DNA from: CAZGDV01 sp964524995
GTDB taxonomy: Bacteria > Chloroflexota > Dehalococcoidia > SZUA-161
Assembly: GCA_964524995.1 (NCBI GenBank)
Contig: CAZGDV010000093.1
Coordinates: forward strand, 1 to 11,435
DNA length: 11,435 nucleotides
Reading direction: 5' to 3'
The position numbers and the translations under genes are program-made. The notes below the pieces were generated by a model. The model was given only the letters and a program-made list of their open reading frames with translations, was not told the DNA's origin and did not search any database. Below, one piece after another: positions 5,642 through 11,435 of this stretch (positions are counted from its first letter, which is position 1; each line of letters opens with the position of its first letter).

Positions 5642-6916
5642 CTATGCTGCAGGGTTCATCACCCGGCCCACGAACAGGATTGCACCGGTGTCAATGTCCC
5701 GGATCAGGAAGATGAAGGGATGGTCAAGGGTGACAGTGACAGGTTCGAACACGGCCGACAGCGCCATGATCACGGCTGTTGCCGCTGCCGCCTCGGTGCC
5801 CGCCTCGTCGACGGAGACGAATGCCTTGTGCAAGACGTCTGCGATGAAGAGTTCGCGCGTGCCCGTCATGCCGGAGAAGTCGGCTGTGCTGTCATCGAAT
5901 GCGATCGGCATTCCCATCTCGGCCAGCGTGTCGGTGAGGCTGAGCTCCGACTCGAACTCAAACCTCGGCATGGTCAGAACAACCTCCTTGTATTCCATGT
6001 CGCGGATGATAGCATCTACGACTTGTGCGTCCAGGTTGTCCTCGAAGGCCTCGAACTGATCCGCGTCCGGCAGCAGTATGACCATGGACAGCTCGTAGCC
6101 GTCGTAGGGCAGCTCCACCGCAACGTAGCCTTCGCCCTCTGCGTGGCCGAACCGCTCGCTCTGGGTCATCATCGGCACGGTGACCTGTCCACCGTCGAGG
6201 AGGTGGAACGGACCATCCTGCGTGTCGGTCGGCTCGAAGGGGTAGGCCCAGGCGGCGTTGAAGTAGATGGCGTTCGTGAGAACGAGGCGGGTCAGCGCGT
6301 CGAGAGCGCCCTGAGGAATCAGGTCCTCTATTCTGCCTTCGGTCTGCTCCTCCACCCACTCGTTGATGGTGACGCGGGCCTCCTCGGTCTCATTGACGAA
6401 GTCCACGATTCTCAGCCCGGCGTCGTAGTTCTCGGCCAGCGTGTCCAGGAACTCGTCGAGGAAACTGTAGTCCTTCTGGCCCCAGATGGCGTTCACGATG
6501 TTGAGCCGGAAGGGCTCGCTGTCCTTGCCCTGGGCACCCTCGCCGCGCTTGGCCAGCTCCAGGTCGAGCCAGTTGAAAGCCGGGTGCAGCTGGTCCTGCG
6601 GCAAGGTGAAGTGCATGGTGTCCGCCATCTGCTGCTCGGTCTCGTTTCGGGCACCGGCGTAGGTCATGGCCAGGGCGACGGAGATGCTGTAGGGCGAGTA
6701 GAACAGATTGCCCTCTTCTCCCTTGATCGCCTGGTAGAGGTCGAAGGCGAACTCGCTGTTGCCGGAGACGAGCTCGCTGAGTTCTGATGTGGTCGCGGCG
6801 GGCGACTCATCGCGCGGCACGTCGGACTTCAAGACCGATGCGGTTGTCACTCCTGTGCAGCCCGACAGGCTGACCACCAGGAGGACCAGCAACAGGCCCA
6901 TCAGTATGTTCTTCAT
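5642..6916 (-). CDS. Serpin 1: lipoprotein serine/cysteine protease inhibitor
   Basis: A complete serpin of 424 residues. Residues 1-20 are a lipoprotein signal peptide with lipobox LSGC and C20 as the lipidated residue, so the protein should be anchored outside the cytoplasmic membrane. After a short linker come SGNSEFAFDLYQAI, NLFYSPYSISVALAMTYAGA, the shutter strand LVLTNAIYFNAAW, and the C-terminal signature DHPFIFLIRD with ILFVGRVMNP. Serpins trap proteases covalently by inserting the cleaved reactive loop into sheet A. The hinge EAGTEAAAATAVIM (371-384) has the small residues needed for insertion, so it is predicted to be inhibitory. The exposed loop then reads ALSAVFEPVTVTL, mostly hydrophobic. 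ATG 6916 has AAGGAGG 10 bases upstream. It is the most downstream of three tandem copies; its signal peptide and linker differ most from the others. Confidence 0.95.
   Translation of the reverse strand: MKNILMGLLLVLLVVSLSGCTGVTTASVLKSDVPRDESPAATTSELSELVSGNSEFAFDLYQAIKGEEGNLFYSPYSISVALAMTYAGARNETEQQMADTMHFTLPQDQLHPAFNWLDLELAKRGEGAQGKDSEPFRLNIVNAIWGQKDYSFLDEFLDTLAENYDAGLRIVDFVNETEEARVTINEWVEEQTEGRIEDLIPQGALDALTRLVLTNAIYFNAAWAYPFEPTDTQDGPFHLLDGGQVTVPMMTQSERFGHAEGEGYVAVELPYDGYELSMVILLPDADQFEAFEDNLDAQVVDAIIRDMEYKEVVLTMPRFEFESELSLTDTLAEMGMPIAFDDSTADFSGMTGTRELFIADVLHKAFVSVDEAGTEAAAATAVIMALSAVFEPVTVTLDHPFIFLIRDIDTGAILFVGRVMNPAA
5723..5806 (-). other. Reactive-centre loop of serpin 1
   Basis: Encodes the hinge EAGTEAAAATAVIM, then ALSAVFEPVTVTLD before HPF. 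Counting from the hinge Glu as P17, P4-P2' is M-A-L-S-A-V, predicting P1 Ser or a neighbouring Leu. The residue register is inferred, not proven. Confidence 0.65.
6522..6787. repeat. 266-bp exact repeat, copy in serpin 1
   Basis: By direct reading it is identical base for base to 8021-8286 in serpin 2, encoding the N-terminal serpin core. Serpin 3 (about 9358-9622) is similar but carries scattered differences. The identity implies recent duplication or gene conversion, and it explains why the assembly broke here. Confidence 0.9.
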
Positions 6917-6988
6917 GATGGTTCTCCCTCCTTTCCCATTTCACTTGCTTGGGTTGTCTGATGCGAGCTACTCTTTGACTAGGCGTGA

Positions 6989-8412
6989 CTATGTTGCAGG
7001 GTTCATCACGCGACCCACGAACAGGATGGCCTCGGTCTCGATGTCTCGAATCAGGAAGAGGAAGGGGTGGTCTACTATCACCTCTGCCTCTTCCAGCGCG
7101 ACTGACTGCTTCATGATAACCGCCGTTGCGGCGGCAGCCTCAGTGCCGGCCTCGTCAACGCCGACGAACGCCTTGTGCAGCACGTCGGAGATGTACAGGT
7201 CGCGACCGCCGGTCATGCCGGAGAAGTCCGCACCGGGCCCGAAGGCGACCGGCATGCCCATCTCGATCAGCATGTCGTTGAGCTTGAACTCCGACTCGAA
7301 TTCGAACCTTGGCATGGTCAATGCTACCTGCGTGTACTCGATGTCGCCGATGATACCAGCGACGCGCTCGGCGGTGAGCGAGGCCTCAAACGTCTCGAAG
7401 TTGTCGATATCGGGCATGATGACCACCATCGACAGCTCGTCGCCGTCGTAGGGCAGTTCTACAGCTACATACCCATCTCCGTACGCACATCCGTACCGCT
7501 CTGCGCGGAACATGAACGGCACGGTGACCTGTCCACCATCGAGGAGGTGGAATGGCCCATCCTGCGTGTCGGTCGGCTCGAAGGGGTAGGCCCAGGCGGC
7601 GTTGAAGTAGATGGCGTTGGTCAGGACCAGCCGGGTCGCTGCGTCGACAGCACCCTTCGGAATCAGGTCCTCGATCCTGCCCTCGGTCTGCTTCTCCACC
7701 CACTCGTTGATGGTGACGCGGGCCTCTTCGGTCTCATTGATGAAGTCCACCACTCTCAGCCCCGCGCCGTAGTTCTCGGCCAGCGTGTCGAGGAACTCAT
7801 CGAGGAAGCTGTAGTCCTTCTGGCCCCAGATGGCGTTCACGATATTGAGCCTGAAGCCCTCATCATCCTTGCCCTGGGCACCCTCGCCGCGCTTGGCCAG
7901 CTCCAGGTCGAGCCAGTTGANNNNNNNNNNNNNNNNNNNNNNNNNNNNNNNNNNNNNNNNNNNNNNNNNNNNNNNNNNNNNNNNNNNNNNNNNNNNNNNN
8001 NNNNNNNNNNNNNNNNNNNNTCCTTGCCCTGGGCACCCTCGCCGCGCTTGGCCAGCTCCAGGTCGAGCCAGTTGAAAGCCGGGTGCAGCTGGTCCTGCGG
8101 CAAGGTGAAGTGCATGGTGTCCGCCATCTGCTGCTCGGTCTCGTTTCGGGCACCGGCGTAGGTCATGGCCAGGGCGACGGAGATGCTGTAGGGCGAGTAG
8201 AACAGATTGCCCTCTTCTCCCTTGATCGCCTGGTAGAGGTCGAAGGCGAACTCGCTGTTGCCGGAGACGAGCTCGCTGAGTTCTGACGTGGTCGCGTCGG
8301 GGGATGTGTCACGAGGCTTGTCTGAAATCGCCACGGCCCCCGCGATCTCCGCGCACCCCGACAGGCTGACGATCAGCAGGGCCATCAGGGCTGTCAGCAG
8401 CAGCTTCTTCAT
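6989..8412 (-). CDS. Serpin 2: lipoprotein serpin, split by an assembly gap
   Basis: The N-terminal part (8412 to 8021) and C-terminal part (7920 to 6989) lie in different frames across 100 N. Removing the N run plus one copy of the 55-bp flank overlap (155 bases in all) puts both in one frame and gives 422 residues, exactly the length of serpin 3. The gene is therefore called intact, not a pseudogene. It has a signal peptide with lipobox LSGC (C20) and the linker AEIAGAVAISDKPRDTSPD, very like serpin 3. The core follows (SGNSEFAFDLYQAI, then the shutter strand LVLTNAIYFNAAW, as in serpin 1), with hinge EAGTEAAAATAVIM and C-terminal DHPFLFLIRD. The reactive loop reads KQSVALEEAEVIV. A purine-rich GGAAGGGGG lies 10 bases before ATG 8412. 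It is 72 bases from serpin 1 and 67 from serpin 3, consistent with one operon. Confidence 0.88.
7070..7153 (-). other. Reactive-centre loop of serpin 2
   Basis: Same hinge as the other copies, then KQSVALEEAEVIVD before HPF. In the P17-from-hinge register P4-P2' is M-K-Q-S-V-A. The Lys would suit a trypsin-like protease if the real bond lies a little earlier than the register predicts. Confidence 0.6.
7866..7920. repeat. 55-bp sequence identical on both sides of the N gap (left copy)
   Basis: The 55 bases immediately before the N run are identical to the 55 bases immediately after it (8021-8075). This is the signature of two contigs ending in the same k-mer, joined by a nominal gap although they actually overlap. 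Confidence 0.93.
7921..8020. other. Assembly gap of 100 N
   Basis: Exactly 100 N, the usual placeholder for unknown gap length. From the flanking 55-bp identity the true gap is probably negative: the contigs overlap and no sequence is missing. Confidence 0.95.
8021..8286. repeat. 266-bp exact repeat, copy in serpin 2
   Basis: Identical to 6522-6787 in serpin 1. It starts right at the edge of the N gap, so its extent to the left in the real genome is set by the 55-bp overlap copy at 7866-7920. The first mismatch at the other end is at 8287 (C against T). Confidence 0.9.
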
Positions 8413-8479
8413 TTCAGATTTACCCCCTTCCTCTATGCCTTCCTCTTGCCTTGCTCAAACATGTCAATGAGCGGACCGG

Positions 8480-9748
8480 CTATGCTGCGGGGTTCATCAC
8501 GCGGCCCACGAACAGGATGGCCTCGGTCTCGATGTCCCGGATCAGGAACATGAAGGGATGGTCTACTCTTACCTCCGTCTCCTCTGGCGCGGCTGACTCA
8601 TACATGATAACCGCCGTTGCGGCAGCAGCCTCAGTGCCAGCCTCGTCAACGCCGACGAACGCCTTGTGCAGCACGTCGGAGATGTACAGGTCGCGGCTGC
8701 CGGTCATGCCGGAGAAGTCCGCACCGGCCCCGAAGGCGATCGGCATGCCCATATCGATCAGCGTGTCGGACAGGTTGAGCTCCGACTCGAACTCGAACTT
8801 GGGCATGGTTAGCGCCACCTGCGTGTACTCTATGTCGCCGATGATGGCGGCCACGCGCCCGGCGGTCAGCGAGGTCTCAAACGCCTCGAACTCGTCGATG
8901 TCGGGCATGATGACTACCATCGACAGCTCATCGCCGTCGTAGGGCAGCTCGACAGCTGTATACCCGTCTCCCTCCGCGTATCCGTACTGCTCTGCGCGAA
9001 ACATCAACGGGACAGTGGTCTCGCTGCCATCGAGGAGGTAGAAAGTGCCGTCATAGGTCGAGTCCTCCTCGAAAGCGTGCTTCCAGGAAGCATTGAAGTA
9101 AATGGCGTTGGTCAGGACCAGCCGGGTCATCGCATCGACAAGGCCCTCGGGGATCAGATCCTCGATCCTGTCCTCGGTCTGGTCTGCGACCCACTCGTTG
9201 ATGGTGACGCGGGCCTTCTCTGCATCCTTCATGAAGTCGAGGACCCTGAGCCCTGCGCCGTAGTTCTCGGCCAGCGTATCGAGGAACTCGTCCTGGAAAC
9301 CGTAGTCCTTCTGGCCCCAGATGGCGTTGACGATGTTGAGCCGGAAGGGCTCGCTGTCCTTGCCCTGGGCACCCTCGCCGCGCTTGGCCAGCTCGAGGTC
9401 GAGCCAGTTGAAGGCCGGGTGCAACTGGTCCTGCGGCAGAGTGAAATGCATGGTGTCCGCCATCTGCTGCTCGGTCTCGTTTCGGGCGCCGGCGTAGGTC
9501 ATGGCCAGGGCGACGGAGATACTGTAGGGTGAGTAGAAGAGATTGCCCTCTTCACCCCTGATGGCCTGGTAGAGGTCGAAGGCGAACTCGCTGTTGCCGG
9601 AGACGAGCTCGCTGAGTTCTGACGTGGTCGCGTCGGGCGATGTGTCGCGCGGCTTGTCTGACATGACCACGGCCCCCGCGACCTCCGCGCAGCCTGACAC
9701 GCTGACGACCAGTAACACCATCAGCGCTATAAGTAGCAGCTTCTTCAT
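8480..9748 (-). CDS. Serpin 3: lipoprotein serpin
   Basis: A complete 422-residue serpin with lipobox VSGC (C20) and linker AEVAGAVVMSDKPRDTSPD. The framework motifs are SGNSEFAFDLYQAI, NLFYSPYSISVALAMTYAGA, the shutter strand LVLTNAIYFNASW, the hinge EAGTEAAAATAVIM (369-382) and the C-terminal signature DHPFMFLIRD/ILFVGRVMNP. The region after the shutter strand (KHAFEEDSTYDGTFYLLDGSETTVP) differs strongly from copies 1 and 2 (AYPFEPTDTQDGPFHLLDGGQVTVP). The reactive loop is YESAAPEETEVRV. ATG 9748 has AAGGAGGAG 6 bases upstream, the best of the three ribosome sites. As the first gene of the cluster it should carry the promoter; I saw no convincing -35/-10 pair in the 143 bases before it. Confidence 0.96.
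   Translation of the reverse strand: MKKLLLIALMVLLVVSVSGCAEVAGAVVMSDKPRDTSPDATTSELSELVSGNSEFAFDLYQAIRGEEGNLFYSPYSISVALAMTYAGARNETEQQMADTMHFTLPQDQLHPAFNWLDLELAKRGEGAQGKDSEPFRLNIVNAIWGQKDYGFQDEFLDTLAENYGAGLRVLDFMKDAEKARVTINEWVADQTEDRIEDLIPEGLVDAMTRLVLTNAIYFNASWKHAFEEDSTYDGTFYLLDGSETTVPLMFRAEQYGYAEGDGYTAVELPYDGDELSMVVIMPDIDEFEAFETSLTAGRVAAIIGDIEYTQVALTMPKFEFESELNLSDTLIDMGMPIAFGAGADFSGMTGSRDLYISDVLHKAFVGVDEAGTEAAAATAVIMYESAAPEETEVRVDHPFMFLIRDIETEAILFVGRVMNPAA
8561..8644 (-). other. Reactive-centre loop of serpin 3
   Basis: Same hinge, then YESAAPEETEVRVD before HPF. P4-P2' in the hinge register is M-Y-E-S-A-A. The acidic and aromatic residues set it apart from serpin 1 (ALS) and serpin 2 (KQS). 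Confidence 0.62.
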
Positions 9749-9870
9749 TGTGGGCTCCTCCTTCTTCCTGCTGTCCGTACTCTGTTCACCGCTCCCAACA
9801 TATCAGACGGATGGTAGAGCGAGGAGGTTCCCCTGGCATTGTGCTGGTCTCACGGGTCTTGCGTGGACAC

Positions 9871-9885
9871 AGCCTGCTACAGGCT
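9871..9885 (-). terminator. Short hairpin just after the GNAT stop
   Basis: AGCCTG-CTA-CAGGCT is a perfect 6-bp hairpin 6 bases downstream of the acetyltransferase stop. No T-tract follows on the minus strand, so termination before serpin 3 would be weak at best. Confidence 0.3.
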
Positions 9886-9891
9886 TCGGAG

Positions 9892-10413
9892 CTAGACTTC
9901 GGCGAACTGGGGCGGGTAACGCACGACGCCGGCCTTGCCGTCGAGCGCTCCAGGAGCGAGTTCCATTGCCATGAACGCTTCGTCCGGCGCTTCGAACGGC
10001 AGGCGCAGTCCCCAAGAGCTCGCTCGCCCGAAGCCGAACCGGGGATAGTAGTCGGGGTGGCCGACCAGTACCACCGCCGGGTGGCCGCGCTCCCTGCCCC
10101 TGGCGAGCCCGTCGCGGATCAGCCTGCCGCCTATGCCCGTGCGCTGGTGTTCCGGCGCTACGCTGACCGGGGCCAGCGACAGTACCTCGTATTCTCCCCC
10201 GGCGTCCAACTCGATGTCCATCGGGTAGAACAGGATATGCCCCACGACGGCGCCGTCCTTCTCGGCGACGAGGGACAGCTCGGGGTCGAAGTGCTCTGCC
10301 GCCCTCAGAAGATCCACCAGCACGGCATCGTTCTTCTGGCCGAAGGCTGCCTCCGTTATCCGGTAGATGTGCGAGTAGTCCTCGGGAGTCTCGGCGCGTA
10401 TAGTCAGGCCCAT
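9892..10413 (-). CDS. GNAT family N-acetyltransferase, YhbS-like
   Basis: A 173-residue acetyl-CoA-dependent N-acetyltransferase. The opening MGLTIRAETPEDYSHIYRIT is the usual first strand and helix. LSLVAEKDGAVVGHILFYPM (46-65) is the second strand pair. LAPVSVAPEHQRTGIGGRLI (80-99) contains the acetyl-CoA pyrophosphate loop Q-R-T-G-I-G-G. VVLVGHPDYYPRFGFGRASSWGL (114-136) is typical of the YhbS/COG3153 branch. The acceptor substrate is unknown in most members. ATG 10413 lies one base after the stop of the 37-codon ORF upstream (TGAGATG), so the two reading frames are translationally adjacent; AGGGC upstream is a poor ribosome site, which favours coupling. Confidence 0.9.
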   Translation of the reverse strand: MGLTIRAETPEDYSHIYRITEAAFGQKNDAVLVDLLRAAEHFDPELSLVAEKDGAVVGHILFYPMDIELDAGGEYEVLSLAPVSVAPEHQRTGIGGRLIRDGLARGRERGHPAVVLVGHPDYYPRFGFGRASSWGLRLPFEAPDEAFMAMELAPGALDGKAGVVRYPPQFAEV

Positions 10414-10414
10414 C

Positions 10415-10528
10415 TCATGCCCTCCAGTCAGCGCGCTTCACCGCCTTGGGGGTGTCGAGCTTGCCGTCTCCCTCGCCGAACAGGAGGTGGTCTCCCCAGG
10501 AGACGCTGACTATATTCAGACTATCCAT
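10415..10528 (-). pseudogene. 37-residue ORF, probable N-terminal remnant of a larger protein
   Basis: On the minus strand ATG 10528 opens a frame encoding MDSLNIVSVSWGDHL, then LFGEGDGKLDTPKAVKRADWRA, and TGA 10415-10417. It has AGGA 7 bases before the ATG and ends one base before the GNAT start. The composition looks like a real protein N-terminus, with a hydrophobic strand followed by the glycine-rich SWGDHLLFGEGDG. I have an unverified recollection of similar N-termini on much longer hypothetical proteins. The likely reading is a gene whose remainder was lost by deletion; a genuine leader peptide is the alternative. No function can be assigned. Confidence 0.45.
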
Positions 10529-10733
10529 TGTACGTCCTGCTCGGGGGATACTGACTCCATGCCGTCTCGGTCCTCGGCTGCGATCCGCCCCACGTTGGGC
10601 GCCGGGCGCATAACTCGGGCTGCAATCGGGCGAACGGCGTGGCCGAAGTGAGTCTATTCGTGAGGAGACCGGTTTGTCAATGCGAGGTATGCTCAGCGTG
10701 GAGTCGTGCGTTGGGGCGGAGGGGGCTCTCGAT

Positions 10734-11435
10734 TCACTGCGCCGCCTGCTCGGCGCGTTCGGTCGCTGTCTGCTTCGAGTCTTCGTTCGTTGTGATGGGA
10801 AGCTCGACGAGCAATGTCGCCCCGCCGGTCTTGTTGTTCATCGCGTACATGCGACCACCGTGCTCCTTGATGATGCCGTAGCAAATGGCGAGTCCGAGGC
10901 CTGTGCCCTTGCCGGCCTCCTTCGTTGTGAAGAAGGGGTCGAAGATCCTGCCCAGGTTCTCTTCCTGGATGCCCGGGCCGTCATCGATGAATGATATGTG
11001 AATCATGTCATCAACGCGTTCGCTTCTGAGGGTGAGCTTGCCCTTGCCGTGCGCCTCGGTCATGGCCTGCTCGGCGTTGTTGATGATGTTCACGAAGACC
11101 TGCTGCAGTTGATGGAAATCGGCCATGGTCACAGGCAGCTCGTAGTCCAGTTCGGGACAGAGCTCTATGTTGTTCACCCACATGCGGTAAGTGTGAAGCT
11201 CAAGGCTCTTCTCCAGGGCCTCGTTGACTGATATGGGCTTCTTCTCGGGCTTGTACCTGCGTGCGAAGGAAAGGAGATTGCTCGTGATTCTGCTAGCCCG
11301 TTGGGCCTCTTTGAGAATCGTTTCCAGGTCCTGCCTGATGCTTCCTTGGAGATCTACGTTGCGTTCCAACAGCTGCGCGAAGCCCTGTATGGCGCTCAGC
11401 GGGTTGTTCAGCTCGTGCGCAACTCCGGCTGCGAG
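10734..11435 (-). CDS. Sensor histidine kinase, C-terminal HisKA and HATPase domains (5' partial)
   Basis: The frame is open to the window edge, leaving 233 residues of the C-terminal half. The fragment starts inside the H-box LAAGVAHELNNPLSAIQGFAQLLE, with the phospho-acceptor His at fragment residue 7. The HATPase_c domain follows: N-box QQVFVNIINNAEQAM (about 111-125), G1 box DDGPG (about 151), F-box FDPFFTTK (about 165-172) and G2 box GTGLGLAICYGIIKEHGG (about 177-194). It is an NtrB/PAS-type kinase that autophosphorylates and passes phosphate to a response regulator. The sensor region and any partner lie upstream, outside the window. The tail TTNEDSKQTATERAEQAAQ is polar and contains no receiver domain. 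Confidence 0.95.
   Translation of the reverse strand, partial: LAAGVAHELNNPLSAIQGFAQLLERNVDLQGSIRQDLETILKEAQRASRITSNLLSFARRYKPEKKPISVNEALEKSLELHTYRMWVNNIELCPELDYELPVTMADFHQLQQVFVNIINNAEQAMTEAHGKGKLTLRSERVDDMIHISFIDDGPGIQEENLGRIFDPFFTTKEAGKGTGLGLAICYGIIKEHGGRMYAMNNKTGGATLLVELPITTNEDSKQTATERAEQAAQ

Noticed and set aside
5720..6787. 355-codon plus-strand reading frame across serpin 1, with similar ones across serpins 2 and 3
   Set aside because: They repeat in parallel because the serpins are paralogous; the serpin frames carry all the motifs and ribosome sites.
6989..8412. Serpin 2 as a frameshifted pseudogene or two separate genes
   Set aside because: The frame change is fully explained by the 100 N plus the 55-bp duplicated flank; collapsing them restores one intact frame.
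5642..9748. CRISPR-like or other short-spaced repeat array, suggested by recurring sequence
   Set aside because: The repeats are whole paralogous genes about 1.3 kb long, not short repeats with spacers.
10529..10733. Possible gene or RNA in the 205-base gap between the short ORF and the kinase
   Set aside because: No frame with a ribosome site or recognisable fold, and no clear hairpin with a T-tract.

Overview
The window is 11.4 kb of GC-rich bacterial DNA, roughly 60-65% GC by eye, with one block of clearly lower GC. Genes are densely packed with short gaps; no gene-free stretch exceeds 300 bases. Good Shine-Dalgarno sites and a near-consensus sigma-70-type promoter show it is bacterial. 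A 100-N scaffold gap whose flanks overlap by exactly 55 bp points to a short-read, probably metagenomic, assembly. The gene style (lipoprotein serpins, MaoC and PaaI-like genes, GC-rich hairpin repeats after stop codons) would fit an environmental bacterium such as a Chloroflexota, but no marker gene is present and this is only a guess.

Layout. On the + strand come the 3' end of an asparagine synthase-type gene (1-723) and an MBL-fold hydrolase (744-1592). Everything else reads on the - strand. Converging on the first pair is a type II restriction-modification operon: a DNA methyltransferase with TSPPYW and DPFMGTGTT motifs (2352-3371) overlaps an XhoI/PaeR7I-family endonuclease (1649-2380). 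Its GC content is noticeably lower than its surroundings, as expected for a transferred module. Next are a small DUF433 protein (3534-3731) between two near-identical palindromic repeats, then a PaaI-like thioesterase and a MaoC-like dehydratase. Upstream of these lies a VapBC/FitAB-type toxin-antitoxin pair with a near-consensus promoter and a palindromic operator at its start. The toxin-antitoxin, MaoC and thioesterase genes are spaced tightly enough to share a transcript.

The most striking part is 5642-9748: three tandem paralogous serpin genes, all encoding lipoproteins with the same lipobox (SGC at residues 18-20) and the same serpin hinge. The reactive-centre loop differs at and after the predicted scissile region in every copy. 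This looks like a small family of surface-anchored suicide protease inhibitors diversified for different proteases, while the framework is kept alike by gene conversion: copies 1 and 2 share a 266-bp identical block. Serpin 2 looks broken by the N gap, but deleting the 100 N plus one copy of the 55-bp overlap restores a 422-residue protein in frame, the same length as serpin 3.

Beyond the serpins are a YhbS-type GNAT acetyltransferase (9892-10413), a 37-codon ORF that looks like the severed N-terminus of a larger protein (10415-10528), and the C-terminal half of a sensor histidine kinase running off the window end (10734-11435). I saw no tRNA, rRNA, CRISPR array or transposase.
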